NCBI GenBank assembly: GCA_001306305.2
Contig: CP155577.1
Span: forward strand, 558,001 to 622,000
Origin: Citromicrobium bathyomarinum
GTDB taxonomy: Bacteria > Pseudomonadota > Alphaproteobacteria > Sphingomonadales > Sphingomonadaceae
Direction of reading: 5' to 3'
Length of the DNA: 64,000 nucleotides
Part shown: positions 15,444 to 25,474 of the stretch, one piece after another
Numbering within the stretch: position 1 is the stretch's first letter
Layout: each line of letters opens with the position of its first letter
Program-made: the position numbers and the translations under genes
The notes under the pieces: generated by a model
The model's input: the letters and a program-made list of their open reading frames with translations, nothing else
Database searches by the model: none
What the model was told of the DNA's origin: nothing

Positions 15444-16745
15444 ATGACCAACGACACACCCACGGTTGCCGTGGTCGGGCTCGGCTATATCGGCTTGCCC
15501 ACCGCTGCAATCATCGCGCGCACCGGATGCGCGGTCACCGGCGTCGATGTCTCGCCCGAAGTGGTCGAAACGATCAACCGCGGCGCGATCCATATCGAGG
15601 AAGTCGATCTGGACGGGCTGGTCCAAGCGGTGGTCTCGCGCGGGACGCTGTGTGCCTCTACCCAGATGCCGCGCGCCGATGTCTATGTCATCGCGGTGCC
15701 TACCCCGTTCGAGAAGGATGGCGAGCATACGCCCGATACCGGCTACGTGATGGCCGCTGCCGACGCGATCGCCCCGGTTCTGGATGCGGGCGCGCTGGTG
15801 ATCTGCGAGAGCACCTGTCCGGTCGGCACGACCGATGCGGTGCGCGACCGTCTGGCCGCGCTACGCCCCGATCTTGCGATGCCGGGGCTGGCGGCGGGCA
15901 CGCCCGATATCGCCATCGCCTATTGCCCGGAGCGGGTGCTGCCGGGCCGCATTCTGGAGGAACTGGTCCATAATGATCGCTCGGTCGGCGGGGTCACGCC
16001 GCGCTGTGCGCGCAAGGCGATCGCCTTCTACAAGCGCTTCGTGCGCGGGGAATGCATCGCCACGGACGCACGCTCGGCAGAGATGACCAAGCTGGTCGAA
16101 AACGCGTTTCGCGACGTCAACATCGCCTTTGCCAACGAATTGTCGATGATCGCCGACAAGCAGGGGCTGGACGTGTGGGAGGTGATCCGCCTCGCCAACC
16201 GCCACCCGCGGGTCAACGTTCTCCAGCCCGGGCCCGGTGTCGGCGGCCACTGCATCGCGGTCGACCCGTGGTTCATCGTCCACGGCGCACCCGAAGACGC
16301 CCGCGTCATCCGCACCGCGCGTGAGGTCAATGATGCCAAGATGCAGCACGTGCTGGAGCGCGCGAGTGCGCTGATCGAAGAGAACCCGCGGGTGCCGGTC
16401 GCGTGCCTTGGGCTCGCGTTCAAGGCGAATATCGACGATTTTCGGGAAAGCCCCGCGCGCTTCATCGCCGCGCGGCTGGCGCGCACATTCGGCTCGCGGA
16501 TCAATATCGTGGAGCCGTTTGCGCGCGAACTGCCGATCGAATTCGGGGAAACCGGCGCGAAGCTTGTCGACATCGACACCGCGCTGGAAACCTGCGGCAT
16601 CCTGATCGTGCTGGTCGACCACGACCTGTTCCGCTCGATCCCGGCGGAAGAGCGCGCCCACGCGCTGGTTTACGATACGCGCGGTATCTGGGCGGCGGAT
16701 ACGCCTGCACCGGGCCGGGCGACTCCGCTACGCCTTGCAAGCTGA
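15444..16745 (+). CDS. wecC: UDP-N-acetyl-D-mannosamine dehydrogenase
   Basis: A 433-residue nucleotide-sugar 6-dehydrogenase that oxidises UDP-ManNAc to UDP-ManNAcA in two NAD-dependent steps. It has the N-terminal Rossmann motif GLGYIGLP, VPTPFEKDGEHTPDTGYV, ESTCPVGTT, the central TKLVENAFRDVNIAFANELS, and the catalytic cysteine in GPGVGGHCIAVDPWF. The last form (HCIAVDPWF) is the WecC variant rather than the Ugd or WbpA variant. The C-terminal domain (NIDDFRESPA) is complete. It ends 23 bases before the convergent wzc copy, with no visible terminator between. Confidence 0.9.
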   Translation: MTNDTPTVAVVGLGYIGLPTAAIIARTGCAVTGVDVSPEVVETINRGAIHIEEVDLDGLVQAVVSRGTLCASTQMPRADVYVIAVPTPFEKDGEHTPDTGYVMAAADAIAPVLDAGALVICESTCPVGTTDAVRDRLAALRPDLAMPGLAAGTPDIAIAYCPERVLPGRILEELVHNDRSVGGVTPRCARKAIAFYKRFVRGECIATDARSAEMTKLVENAFRDVNIAFANELSMIADKQGLDVWEVIRLANRHPRVNVLQPGPGVGGHCIAVDPWFIVHGAPEDARVIRTAREVNDAKMQHVLERASALIEENPRVPVACLGLAFKANIDDFRESPARFIAARLARTFGSRINIVEPFARELPIEFGETGAKLVDIDTALETCGILIVLVDHDLFRSIPAEERAHALVYDTRGIWAADTPAPGRATPLRLAS

Positions 16746-16768
16746 AGATGTGAAGCGGCCGGCGTGAC

Positions 16769-19027
16769 TCAGGCCTTGGCCTTGCCGCCCTTCTCCTCAT
16801 CCTCTTTGCCGTATGAGTATCCGTATTCGTAGCCGTAGGAATAACCGTAGGCGGATTTCTTGGCTTCGAACTTGGTGAGGAGGGCGCCGAAGATGCGGAT
16901 GTTGGCGGAGTTCAGGCGTCCGATGGCGTTCTTGACGAGGCCGGCGCGGATATTGTGGGATTCGACCACGTAGAGCACGCCTTCGACATGGGTTGCGATG
17001 AGCGGCGCGTCGGCGAGGCCCATGACCGGTGGCGAGTCGATCACGACATGGTCGTAGGTTTCCAGCAGGCGGCGCATCAGCAGGTCGAGGCGGTTGCCGG
17101 TCAGCAGTTCGGCGGCGTTGGGCGGGATCGGACCGGCCGACATCGCGGTGAACCCCAGGTGGGTCATCGGGAAGGTCATGGTCTCGATCTCGTCGTCGCC
17201 GGCGAGGAAGTTGGACAGGCCGCGATCGTGATCGACCCCGCCCAGCTGGTGGACCGAGGGTGAGCGCATGTCGCCATCGACCAGGATCACGCTCTTGCCC
17301 GCACGCGCCAGCGTGGTGGCAAGCGCCAGCGAACTGGTCGACTTGCCTTCCGCAGGCCGGGTCGAGGTGACCGCGAACGAGCGCGGCACGCCGTGTTCGG
17401 TGGTGAAGCCCAGGTTGGTGAACGCGGCGAGATAGGCATCGACCAGGCTCGACTTGCGATCGAGCAGCGCCTCGTCCGGACGCCCCTCGGCAACCGTGGG
17501 GATCGTGCCCAGCAGCGGCAGGCCGAGCTTGCGGCGCACCTCCGTGGGATCGGTGATCGCCTCGTCGATCTGTTCGAGCAGGAAGGCCAGCGCCGCGCCC
17601 AGACCCGCGCCCACGATCAGCGAGAGCAGGATGTTCATCAGCAGGTTGGGGCTGGAGGGGGCCTGCGGGACATCGGCCGGATCGATGATCGAGACATTGT
17701 TGACCCCGACCCCGCCGGCAACGCCGATCTCCTTGAAGCGCTGCAGCAGCCCGTCATAGAGCGCGCGGTTGGTATCCACCTCCTGCTGGTAGATATTGTA
17801 CTGGATCGAGCGGCGACGCAGGTCGAGATAGTCCGCCTTGAGGCGATTGACCCGCGCCTGGAGCGTCTGTTCGCGCTCCAGCGCGGCGCGGTAATCGCCC
17901 TGCAGCGAGCCCGAGACGCGCGCTTCCTCGCGTGCGATCGCCCGGTCGAGCTCGTCGATCTGCGATTGCAGCGCGCGCGCCTGCGGATAGCCCGGCTCGA
18001 ACCGGACCATCAAAAGCTCGTACTGGCCGGCCAGATCGGCGCGCTTCTCGCGCAAGTTGTTGATCGCCGGGTTGGACAGCGATTCGGTGGAGGAGGAGCC
18101 GCCGCCCGCCTGGCGTGCGCGCGCCTCGGCCTGGATCCGGTCGGCGGTCGCCTCGGTCAGCGCGGCGTTGAGCGCGGCCAGATCGTCGGCCACGATCGAG
18201 CGTTCCTGCGTGCGCCCGTCGGCCCCGGGCTGTGCGGGCAGGTTGATGATCTCCTCGCTCGAGGCGTAGGTCACCAGCTGGCGCTGGGACTCATCGAGGC
18301 GTTCCTTGTAGTCGGCCAGCTGCGCCTGCAGCTGGTCGCGCCCGTAGGAGGTCGCCTGGACCTTGCGCTCGAGGTTGGACTGGATGAAGTTTTCCGCCCA
18401 GCTGTTCGAGACCCGCGCGGCAAAGGCGGGATCGGGCCCGGTAAAGCTGATGTCGACCAGCCGCGAGAGGCGCGCGGGCGCAACGCTGATATTGGCGAGC
18501 AGGATCTCGCCCGCGATCCGCTGACGGTCCTGGCGGCCCTGCGCGGTGTAGCGCCCGTTATCGAGCGCGAAGGCGGGGTCGTCTCCGCCTTCCACGCCGT
18601 AGGATGCGAAGAACTCGGGATTGTCGATCAGGCCCAGCTGGCCTGCCACCCGCTCGGCCAGGGTGCGCGCGCGCAGCAGGCCGTACTGGGTCTGGTAGAA
18701 CTCCTGGTCGGAGATGGAGACCTCGCGCTCGACCCCTTCGAAGTTGGTCACCTGGCTGCCTTCGCGCGAGATCTCGATCGTCGCGGTGGCGGTGTATTGC
18801 GGGGTCATCAGCAGGGTCGCGACCAGGCCCAGCGCAACGCAGGCCGCGATCGAACCCAGGATCAGCCAGCGCCAGCGCTGCGCGATCCGCAGGTAATGCT
18901 GCACGATCGAGGGCCCATCGCCCTCGCCCGGCTGGCCCGCCTGCACGCCCAGCGGATTGCCGCCACCCTGCGGGGGCTGGTCGGAAGGGCCGGACTCGCT
19001 GCCGAACCGGGAGGCCTGGATGTTCAT
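16769..19027 (-). CDS. Wzc-like polysaccharide co-polymerase / BY-kinase, copy 1
   Basis: A 752-residue inner-membrane protein. A Wzz domain with the first transmembrane helix (LILGSIAACVALGLVATLL, near 55-73) is followed by a long periplasmic coiled coil. The GNVR segment and second helix lie near 470-490 (LLMNILLSLIVGAGLGAALA). The C-terminal tyrosine kinase has Walker A STRPAEGKSTSS, Walker A' VILVDGDMRSPS and Walker B HVVIDSPPVMG. The tail is a tyrosine cluster, YGYSYGYEYGYSYG, the autophosphorylation site. It controls chain length and export with the Wza-type gene upstream (52-base gap). It is almost entirely within a 2,981-bp repeat; only the last residues (EEKGGKAKA) differ from copy 2. 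Confidence 0.92.
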   Translation of the reverse strand: MNIQASRFGSESGPSDQPPQGGGNPLGVQAGQPGEGDGPSIVQHYLRIAQRWRWLILGSIAACVALGLVATLLMTPQYTATATIEISREGSQVTNFEGVEREVSISDQEFYQTQYGLLRARTLAERVAGQLGLIDNPEFFASYGVEGGDDPAFALDNGRYTAQGRQDRQRIAGEILLANISVAPARLSRLVDISFTGPDPAFAARVSNSWAENFIQSNLERKVQATSYGRDQLQAQLADYKERLDESQRQLVTYASSEEIINLPAQPGADGRTQERSIVADDLAALNAALTEATADRIQAEARARQAGGGSSSTESLSNPAINNLREKRADLAGQYELLMVRFEPGYPQARALQSQIDELDRAIAREEARVSGSLQGDYRAALEREQTLQARVNRLKADYLDLRRRSIQYNIYQQEVDTNRALYDGLLQRFKEIGVAGGVGVNNVSIIDPADVPQAPSSPNLLMNILLSLIVGAGLGAALAFLLEQIDEAITDPTEVRRKLGLPLLGTIPTVAEGRPDEALLDRKSSLVDAYLAAFTNLGFTTEHGVPRSFAVTSTRPAEGKSTSSLALATTLARAGKSVILVDGDMRSPSVHQLGGVDHDRGLSNFLAGDDEIETMTFPMTHLGFTAMSAGPIPPNAAELLTGNRLDLLMRRLLETYDHVVIDSPPVMGLADAPLIATHVEGVLYVVESHNIRAGLVKNAIGRLNSANIRIFGALLTKFEAKKSAYGYSYGYEYGYSYGKEDEEKGGKAKA

Positions 19028-19786
19028 GCTCGGCTAAAACCTTGTTGCAGGCGCACGATTGCGCGCGCCCGGAAAAACCTACTGCAAAATCGTGACCAGC
19101 GGCGATGCCAGCAGCGGCGCCACCGTCAGGAAGTCGCGGAACAGACGTCGCTGGGGGGAGTCGCCCACCACCACGATGTCGTTGGCGTAAATCGCGGGGT
19201 CGTCGTACAGCCCGCGCTCGATCGCCTCAAGGCTGTAGAGCCCGGCCATCCGCCGGCCGTTGACCGTGCGCAGGATCACCACCTCGTCCTTGCGCGCAAA
19301 CTCGCTCGTCCCGCGCGCCGCCGCGATCGCACGCAGCAGCGTCGTCTGGTTGGTCACCGGATACAGGCCCGGGGTCTCGACCTCGCCCGACACGGTCACC
19401 ACCTGGCTGACCGAGTTGACGATGTTCACCGTCACCTCCGGATCGCGCACGTAACGCGCATCCAGCGCCCGCTCCACATCCATCGCCAGCTCGCCCGCGG
19501 TCTTGCCGCCAGCCTCGACCGTGCCCAGAAACGGCAGCGCAATCCGCCCGCTCGCATCCACCTGCACATCGCGCGTGAACTCGGGATAGTTGAATACCTC
19601 GATCCGGATCGTGTCCAGCGGACCAATCAGCGCAGGACGATCCGGCGCCACTAGATCATCCCGATTGGGAATAGGCAGCCCATCCGCAGCCTCCACCACC
19701 GTCATACGGTCCGTCGATACCAACGGCTCACGAGAACCGCACCCCGACAAAACCAGCACACACAATAGCAATATCAATCGATGCAT
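16806..19786. repeat. Long direct repeat, left copy (2,981 bp, wza-wzc)
   Basis: This segment recurs at 44302-47282 in the same orientation, offset 27,496 bp. I found no mismatch at any place compared, including the 52-base gap between the two genes. The right edge stops exactly at the wza start codon. The left edge lies about 12 codons before the wzc stop, where the two tails diverge. Confidence 0.95.
19079..19786 (-). CDS. Wza-type polysaccharide export lipoprotein, copy 1
   Basis: A 235-residue outer-membrane-associated export protein of the Poly_export/SLBB class. The signal peptide ends in the lipobox VLSGC (Cys near residue 16). The export domain is GPLDTIRIEVFNYPEFTRDV to about 140, followed by an SLBB-like segment, VTVSGEVETPGLYPVTNQTT. 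It is shorter than Wza (about 380) and lacks the C-terminal amphipathic helix, as GumB/BexD-like proteins often do. ATG 19786 has AAGGGA at a good distance; an upstream ATG at 19816 is possible but would place residues before the lipoprotein signal. The sequence is identical to copy 2, but the DNA upstream of its start codon is unrelated. Confidence 0.9.
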   Translation of the reverse strand: MHRLILLLCVLVLSGCGSREPLVSTDRMTVVEAADGLPIPNRDDLVAPDRPALIGPLDTIRIEVFNYPEFTRDVQVDASGRIALPFLGTVEAGGKTAGELAMDVERALDARYVRDPEVTVNIVNSVSQVVTVSGEVETPGLYPVTNQTTLLRAIAAARGTSEFARKDEVVILRTVNGRRMAGLYSLEAIERGLYDDPAIYANDIVVVGDSPQRRLFRDFLTVAPLLASPLVTILQ

Positions 19787-20044
19787 CGCCAATCCCTTGC
19801 GGGCTTCTCCCCCCATGCGGGCGCTTGGTTAGGCCAAGAAGCCGAAAGAATAAAGCCCTCGCCAAGACTTGCCGCATGCAGACCCGCCGGGGTTGCGCGA
19901 TTGCGGGACGCGGGCGGACAAAAGAGATGCGCGGATGCCACGCCTTTCCTAACGCCTTAAATACACGGTTGGAAAGCTTCGGCGGCCCAGCTAGAGGAGC
20001 GCCGCATCGGGCGCTGTGCTGATTGTGCGGATCGAGTATTGAAA

Positions 20045-21355
20045 ATGGGACAAAACGCTGTTGACGCGGCATGCTCGTCGCGGGCGGCGGGCGCGGTTGG
20101 CCGAAGACGGCACACGACGCGGAGAAAAATCAAACGTTCGGTGACGATCAGCTTGCTTGCAGTGCTGGTGGCGATCCTGCTGCGCATCGTCATTTTCGGC
20201 ATGCCCGAGGCGAGCCTGTTTCAGGTCGGCTACGCCTGCCTGGCGGCCTTCGCCTCTTCGCTGATCGGTGTCCTGCTGATCGAGAACGTCAACCGCTATC
20301 CAGGCGTTGAGCGCGCTTCCGCAATCGTTCCGTCCTTTGCGCTGGCCTACGGGCTGATCGCGATCGGCCTGCTGATGTTCAAGCTCGATTACAGCCGCTT
20401 CGTGCTGATCGGCAGCTTCGTGGCGGTGGTGCTGCTCTCGTACCTCGAACATTTCCGCTACAAGGATGAGCTGGTGCTGCGCATCAGCGTGCTTGCGCAG
20501 CCCGACGGGGCAGCGCTCCCGCAGCTCCCCTCGATCGACTGGCTGAAACATTCGGACCATGCCGGCTTCGACCATGCCGATGCGATCGCGGTCGACTTCC
20601 GGCTCCCGCTGACCGACCGCCAGAGCGAGATGCTGGCCGACGCCGCGCTCGCGGGGATTCCGGTCTACAACCTGCGACATCTGATCGAATCGGTGACCGG
20701 CGAAGTGACGCTGGAGCATATCTCCGAGACCGCGTACGGATCGCTCACGCCCTCTCCTGTCTACCAGACGATCAAGCATGTGCTCGATCGTCTGATCGCG
20801 CTGGTCGTGCTGATCCCGCTGCTGCCGTTCCTGCTTCTGGCGGGGATCGCGATCAAGCTCGACAGCCCGGGCCCGATGATCTTCCGCCAGAGCCGGATGG
20901 GCTATCGGGCGCAGCCCTTCACCGTCTACAAGTTCCGCACCATGCAGCATTGCACCGCTCCCACGCCTGCCGGGCTGGACGATCTCGTGACCAAGGATGC
21001 GGATGCGCGGGTCACCCGGATCGGGCGCATCTTCCGCCGCACACGGGTCGACGAACTGCCGCAGATCGTGAACATCCTGCTGGGACAGATGAGCTGGATC
21101 GGCCCGCGTCCCGAGGCCGAGAAGCTGTCACGGTGGTATGAGGAGGAAATTCCCTATTACCGCTATCGCCACGTGGTGCGCCCCGGCATCAGCGGCTGGG
21201 CACAGACCGTTCAGGGCCATGTCGCCGATGTCGACAGCGTGAGCACCAAGCTCAATCACGATTTCTTCTACATCAAGAATTTCTCCCTTTGGCTCGACCT
21301 GCTGATCCTCGCCAAGACGCTGCGCGTGATGGTCAGCGGGTTCGGCTCGAAATAG
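20045..21355 (+). CDS. Undecaprenyl-phosphate sugar-1-phosphate transferase (initiating enzyme)
   Basis: A 436-residue polyprenyl glycosylphosphotransferase that attaches the first sugar phosphate to undecaprenyl phosphate on the inner membrane. The N-terminal half has four predicted helices (from SLLAVLVAILLRIVIFGM). A cytoplasmic segment follows, then a fifth hydrophobic helix (LIALVVLIPLLPFLLL). The catalytic bacterial sugar transferase domain has KLDSPGPMIFRQSRMG, FTVYKFRTM, VDELPQIVNILLGQMSWIGPRPE and PGISGWAQ. The starting sugar cannot be told. It is divergent from the wza copy with a 258-base gap and heads the cluster. The start has no clear ribosome site; TTG 20039 is an alternative. 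Confidence 0.9.
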   Translation: MGQNAVDAACSSRAAGAVGRRRHTTRRKIKRSVTISLLAVLVAILLRIVIFGMPEASLFQVGYACLAAFASSLIGVLLIENVNRYPGVERASAIVPSFALAYGLIAIGLLMFKLDYSRFVLIGSFVAVVLLSYLEHFRYKDELVLRISVLAQPDGAALPQLPSIDWLKHSDHAGFDHADAIAVDFRLPLTDRQSEMLADAALAGIPVYNLRHLIESVTGEVTLEHISETAYGSLTPSPVYQTIKHVLDRLIALVVLIPLLPFLLLAGIAIKLDSPGPMIFRQSRMGYRAQPFTVYKFRTMQHCTAPTPAGLDDLVTKDADARVTRIGRIFRRTRVDELPQIVNILLGQMSWIGPRPEAEKLSRWYEEEIPYYRYRHVVRPGISGWAQTVQGHVADVDSVSTKLNHDFFYIKNFSLWLDLLILAKTLRVMVSGFGSK

Positions 21356-21439
21356 CTATCATCGACCTGTCACACGAAGCGCACAGGCGGGCGGCCGATG
21401 CCCTTCGCAAGCGCGAACCGAGATTGAGGAACACAGCCA

Positions 21440-22747
21440 TTGCATAGCCAGCAACTGATCGATCGCCTGAACAACGGCACCGCCACCATCGGGGTGGTCG
21501 GCCTGGGCTATGTCGGCCTGCCTCTGGTGCTGCGCTATTGCGAAAAGGGCTACAAGACGATCGGCTTCGACGTCGATTCCCGCAAGGTCGAGAAGCTGGC
21601 CAAGGCGCAAAGCTATATCGAGCATATCTCGGGCAAGGATATCGCCGCCGCCAACGAGACGGGCTTCGAGGCGACCACCGACATGGGCCGGATCGACGAA
21701 GTCGATGCAATTATCCTGTGCGTGCCCACCCCGCTCAACAAATATCGCGAGCCCGACCTTACCTACGTGCTCAACACGACCGAGGCGATCGTGCCGCACA
21801 TGCGCGCCGGGCAGGTCGTCTCGCTCGAAAGCACCACCTGGCCGGGCACGACCGACGAAGAGCTGAAGCCGCGGATCGAGAAATCCGGCCTGACCGTGGG
21901 TGAAGAGGTGTTTCTGGTCTATTCGCCCGAGCGCGAGGACCCGGGCAACGAGAAGTTCGAGACCGCGACCATTCCCAAGATCGTCGGCGGGGTAACCGAA
22001 ACCTGCCATGCGGTGGGCCAGGCGCTGTATGGCGGGGTGATCGACACGGTGGTCCCGGTCAGCTCGACCAAGGTTGCCGAGCTGACCAAGCTGCTCGAAA
22101 ACATTCACCGCGCGGTCAATATCGGGCTGGTCAACGAGATGAAGATAGTCGCCGACCGGATGGATATCGACATCCACGAGGTGATCCGCGCGGCGGCGAC
22201 CAAGCCGTTCGGCTTCGTGCCCTATTACCCCGGCCCGGGCCTCGGCGGTCACTGCATCCCGATCGACCCGTTCTACCTCACGTGGAAGGCGCGCGAATTC
22301 GGCCTGCACACCCGCTTCATCGAGCTGGCGGGCGAAGTGAACAGCTCGATGCCCGATTTCGTGGTCAACAAGCTGGCGCTGGCGCTCAACGGCAAACACA
22401 AGTCGATCGCGGGCTCGAAGATCCTCGTGCTCGGCATCGCCTACAAGCCCAATGTCGATGACATGCGCGAATCTCCCTCGGTCGAGATCATGGAGAAGTT
22501 GCGCGATCTGGGCGCTGACATTCACTACAGTGACCCGCACATCCCGGTCTTCCCCGAAACGCGCGAGCATGATTTCGACCTGTCCTCGGTCGATCTGACG
22601 GCGGACTCGCTGGCCGGGTTCGACGCGGTGGTTCTGACCACCGACCACAAGGCCTTCGACTACGACCTGATCCTCGAACACGCCGCCGTCATCCTCGACA
22701 CGCGCGGCAAGTTCGATCGCAACCACGAAAAGGTGTTCCCGGCATGA
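21440..22747 (+). CDS. wbpA: UDP-N-acetyl-D-glucosamine 6-dehydrogenase
   Basis: A 435-residue nucleotide-sugar dehydrogenase making UDP-GlcNAcA, the first step towards di-N-acetylated uronic acids. It has [60 protein letters not shown] and the catalytic [16 protein letters not shown]. The phrases NKYREPDL and SPEREDPGN are the WbpA/WbpO-type forms and differ from the WecC paralogue in this window. The start is TTG 21440, with GAGGA about ten bases upstream. It is followed by wbpB (4-base overlap), wbpD and wbpE in one transcript. Confidence 0.92.
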   Translation: MHSQQLIDRLNNGTATIGVVGLGYVGLPLVLRYCEKGYKTIGFDVDSRKVEKLAKAQSYIEHISGKDIAAANETGFEATTDMGRIDEVDAIILCVPTPLNKYREPDLTYVLNTTEAIVPHMRAGQVVSLESTTWPGTTDEELKPRIEKSGLTVGEEVFLVYSPEREDPGNEKFETATIPKIVGGVTETCHAVGQALYGGVIDTVVPVSSTKVAELTKLLENIHRAVNIGLVNEMKIVADRMDIDIHEVIRAAATKPFGFVPYYPGPGLGGHCIPIDPFYLTWKAREFGLHTRFIELAGEVNSSMPDFVVNKLALALNGKHKSIAGSKILVLGIAYKPNVDDMRESPSVEIMEKLRDLGADIHYSDPHIPVFPETREHDFDLSSVDLTADSLAGFDAVVLTTDHKAFDYDLILEHAAVILDTRGKFDRNHEKVFPA

Positions 22748-23727
22748 GCAACACGCGCATCGCCCAGATCGGCGTCGGCCACTGGGGCAAGAACCTTGCG
22801 CGCAATTACGCGCAGCTGGGCGCGCTGGCGGCGGTGGCCGACTATCACGCGCCGACGGCGGAGCGGATCGCGCAGGAGCACGGGACCGAGGCGCGCAGCT
22901 TCGAGGATATCCTCGCGGATGACAGCATTCACGGCGTGTCGCTGGCGACACCGGCGGAAACCCATGCCGATGTGGCGATTGCCGCGCTCGAAGCGGGCAA
23001 GCATGTCTATGTCGAAAAGCCGCTTGCCCTGCTGCCCGCCGACGGAGAGCGGATGGCGGCCAAGGCCGAAGAGGTGGGCAAGATCCTGATGGTCGGCCAC
23101 CTGCTGCAATACCACCCGATCTTCCGCAAGGCGAAGGAGCTGGTGGCGGGCGGCGCGATCGGCCAGCTGCGCTATGTCTATTCCAACCGCCTCAGCCTGG
23201 GCAAATTCCGCACCGAGGAAAACGTCATGTGGTCCTTCGCGCCACACGATTTCTCGATGCTGCTCGCGATGGTGGGTGAAGCGCCCGATGCCGTGACGGC
23301 CGAAGGCGCGGCGTGGATCACGCCGGGCATCGCCGACTGGTGCACCGCGCACCTGCAGTTCCCCGGAGGCGTGCGCGGCCATGTGCAGACCTCGTGGAGC
23401 CATCCTTTCAAGGAGGCGAGGCTGGTCGCCGTGGGCGATGAGGGCATGCTGGTGTTCGAAGACAGCGCGCCCGACTGGGATCGCAAGCTTTCGATCTATC
23501 GCCACGGGATCGACCGCTCCGGCCCGGCCCCCGCACCGATCAAGGCCGATCCGGAATATATTGCGGTCGAACAGGGCGAGCCGCTGCGTTCCGAATGCCA
23601 GCACTTCATCGATTGCATCGAACAGGGCACGCAGCCGCTTACCGATGTGGCCGAGGGACTGCGCGTTCTCGAAGTCCTCGACCGCGCGGAAGCCGCGCTG
23701 CAGGCCTCGCTGGGAGAAAACAAATGA
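22744..23727 (+). CDS. wbpB: UDP-2-acetamido-2-deoxy-glucuronate 3-dehydrogenase
   Basis: A 327-residue Gfo/Idh/MocA oxidoreductase. It oxidises C3 of UDP-GlcNAcA to the 3-keto sugar that WbpE aminates. The NAD-binding start is [17 protein letters not shown]. The family lysine is in YVEKPLA (EKP motif), and [10 protein letters not shown] leads into the catalytic domain. [13 protein letters not shown] carries the His/Asp pair. Its start overlaps the wbpA stop (ATGA) and its stop overlaps the wbpD start. In the known pathway the cofactor is recycled with 2-oxoglutarate. The neighbours make this assignment much firmer than homology alone. Confidence 0.9.
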   Translation: MSNTRIAQIGVGHWGKNLARNYAQLGALAAVADYHAPTAERIAQEHGTEARSFEDILADDSIHGVSLATPAETHADVAIAALEAGKHVYVEKPLALLPADGERMAAKAEEVGKILMVGHLLQYHPIFRKAKELVAGGAIGQLRYVYSNRLSLGKFRTEENVMWSFAPHDFSMLLAMVGEAPDAVTAEGAAWITPGIADWCTAHLQFPGGVRGHVQTSWSHPFKEARLVAVGDEGMLVFEDSAPDWDRKLSIYRHGIDRSGPAPAPIKADPEYIAVEQGEPLRSECQHFIDCIEQGTQPLTDVAEGLRVLEVLDRAEAALQASLGENK

Positions 23728-24311
23728 CCGACAAGAAGCCCTATTTCGCGCACGAAAGCGCCTATGTCGACGAGCCCAGCACGATCGGCGCTGGTACCAA
23801 GATCTGGCATTTCAGCCATGTCCTGCCCAACACCACGATCGGCGAGAACTGCGTGCTCGGACAGAACGTGGTCGCCGGGCCCGACGTGACGATCGGCAAT
23901 AACTGCAAGATCCAGAACAACGTCTCGCTCTACAAGGGTGTGGAGCTGGCCGACGGGGTGTTCTGCGGCCCGTCCTGCGTCTTCACCAACGTGCTGACCC
24001 CGCGTGCGGAGATCGAGCGCAAGTCCGAATTCGCACCCACTCCCGTGGGCCGCGGCGCGACCATCGGGGCCAACGCGACCGTCGTGTGTGGCCACCGGAT
24101 CGGCGATTATGCGATGATCGCGGCCGGTGCCGTGGTTACCAAGGATGTAGCCGATTTTGCGCTGGTCGCGGGCGTTCCGGCAAAGCGGATCGGCTGGGTT
24201 TCGCGCACGGGCGAGCGTCTCGACGAGACGCTGGTATGCCCGCGCACGGGCGAGAAATACGAATATGACGCGAGCAGCGACACACTCCGGCTGACGGAAG
24301 AAAGGGCCTAA
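23724..24311 (+). CDS. wbpD: UDP-2-acetamido-3-amino-glucuronate N-acetyltransferase
   Basis: A 195-residue left-handed beta-helix acetyltransferase. Hexapeptide repeats run from about residue 18 to 160 (TIGAGTKIWHFSHV, TIGENCVLGQNVVAG, TIGNNCKIQNNVSLYKGV, TIGANATVVCG). The catalytic-site segment is FTNVLTPRAEI. It acetylates the C3 amine to give UDP-GlcNAc3NAcA. The frame is open from 23595, but ATG 23724, overlapping the wbpB stop, fits the family start. The order here is wbpA-B-D-E. Confidence 0.93.
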   Translation: MTDKKPYFAHESAYVDEPSTIGAGTKIWHFSHVLPNTTIGENCVLGQNVVAGPDVTIGNNCKIQNNVSLYKGVELADGVFCGPSCVFTNVLTPRAEIERKSEFAPTPVGRGATIGANATVVCGHRIGDYAMIAAGAVVTKDVADFALVAGVPAKRIGWVSRTGERLDETLVCPRTGEKYEYDASSDTLRLTEERA

Positions 24312-24315
24312 CCCC

Positions 24316-25443
24316 ATGCAATTTATCGATCTCGCCGCGCAGCAGCAGCGTATCCGGCCTGCTCTCGACGCGCGCATCGCCGCCGTGCTCGACCACGGCA
24401 AATATATCATGGGCCCCGAAGTGGCCGAGTTCGAAGGCAAGCTCGCCGAATTCTGCGGCGCGAAGCACGCGCTGGGCTGCGCCAACGGCACCGACGCGCT
24501 GCAGCTGGCGCTCATGGCGCTGGGCGCCGGGCCTGGCGACGCGGTATTCTGTCCCACCTTCACCTTTGCATCCACCGCAGAAATCGTGCCGATGACCGGC
24601 GCGACCCCGGTGTTCGTCGATGTCGACGAGCGGACCTACAACCTCGACGTCGAAAGCCTGAAGCGCGCGATCGCCTTCGCCAAGGCCGAGGGGATGAAGC
24701 CCGCCGGGGTGATCGCGGTCGACCTGTTCGGCCTGCCCGCCGATTACGACGCGATCGAGGCGGTTGCACAGGAAAACGGCATGTGGGTCGTGAGCGATTC
24801 GGCGCAGGGCTTCGGCGCGGATTACAACGGCCGCCGCACCGGTTCGATCGGCACCATTGCGACCACCAGCTTCTTCCCGGCCAAACCGCTTGGCTGCTAT
24901 GGCGATGGTGGTGCGGTGTTCACCGATGACGACGAGCTGCGCGCGCTGCTCGATTCCTACCGCGTGCACGGCAAGGGCACGCACAAGTACGATAACGAGC
25001 GGATCGGCCTCAACTCGCGGCTCGACACGCTGCAGGCGGCGATCCTGCTGGAAAAGCTGGCGATCTACGAAGACGAGATCGAAGCCCGCCAGGTGGTCGC
25101 CAACCGCTATACCGATGCGCTGGGCGACCTGCTGATCACCCCGCACGTGCCCAATGGCTGCCGTTCGGTGTGGGCGCAGTACACGGTGCGCACCCGCGAC
25201 GGTTCGGGCCGCGATGCGGTGATGGCGACCCTGAAAGAACATGGCGTTCCCTCGGTCGTCTACTACCCGCGCCCGCTGCACCTACAGACCGCCTATTCCT
25301 CCTTCCCCGGCGACCCCGAAGGGCTCGCCACGTCGGAGCGGATGGCCAATGAGGTCTTCAGCCTGCCGATGCACCCCTACATGGACGAAGGCACGCAGGC
25401 ACAGGTGATCGAGGCGCTGCGCGCGGCGGTCGTCCCGGCCTAG
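24316..25443 (+). CDS. wbpE: UDP-2-acetamido-3-keto-glucuronate aminotransferase
   Basis: A 375-residue DegT/DnrJ/EryC1/StrS PLP aminotransferase. The PLP lysine is K190 in SFFPAKPLGCYGDGGA, with the phosphate-binding region CANGTDAL (64-71) and the aspartate of SDSAQGFG near 171. It adds the C3 amino group. The start follows the wbpD stop by four bases. Length and motif order are normal for WbpE and for other sugar aminotransferases; the wbpABD context sets the specificity. Confidence 0.93.
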   Translation: MQFIDLAAQQQRIRPALDARIAAVLDHGKYIMGPEVAEFEGKLAEFCGAKHALGCANGTDALQLALMALGAGPGDAVFCPTFTFASTAEIVPMTGATPVFVDVDERTYNLDVESLKRAIAFAKAEGMKPAGVIAVDLFGLPADYDAIEAVAQENGMWVVSDSAQGFGADYNGRRTGSIGTIATTSFFPAKPLGCYGDGGAVFTDDDELRALLDSYRVHGKGTHKYDNERIGLNSRLDTLQAAILLEKLAIYEDEIEARQVVANRYTDALGDLLITPHVPNGCRSVWAQYTVRTRDGSGRDAVMATLKEHGVPSVVYYPRPLHLQTAYSSFPGDPEGLATSERMANEVFSLPMHPYMDEGTQAQVIEALRAAVVPA

Positions 25444-25474
25444 CGGCGGAGGGCCCAGGTGACAGGCGCAAATC

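Noticed and set aside
17393-19654. A 753-codon open frame on the plus strand, antisense to wzc/wza (repeated at 44889-47150)
   Set aside because: It is the mirror of strongly biased GC3 codons on the minus strand. Its translation is low-complexity, rich in Arg, Gly, Leu and Asp, with no family motif. It recurs only because the DNA is duplicated.
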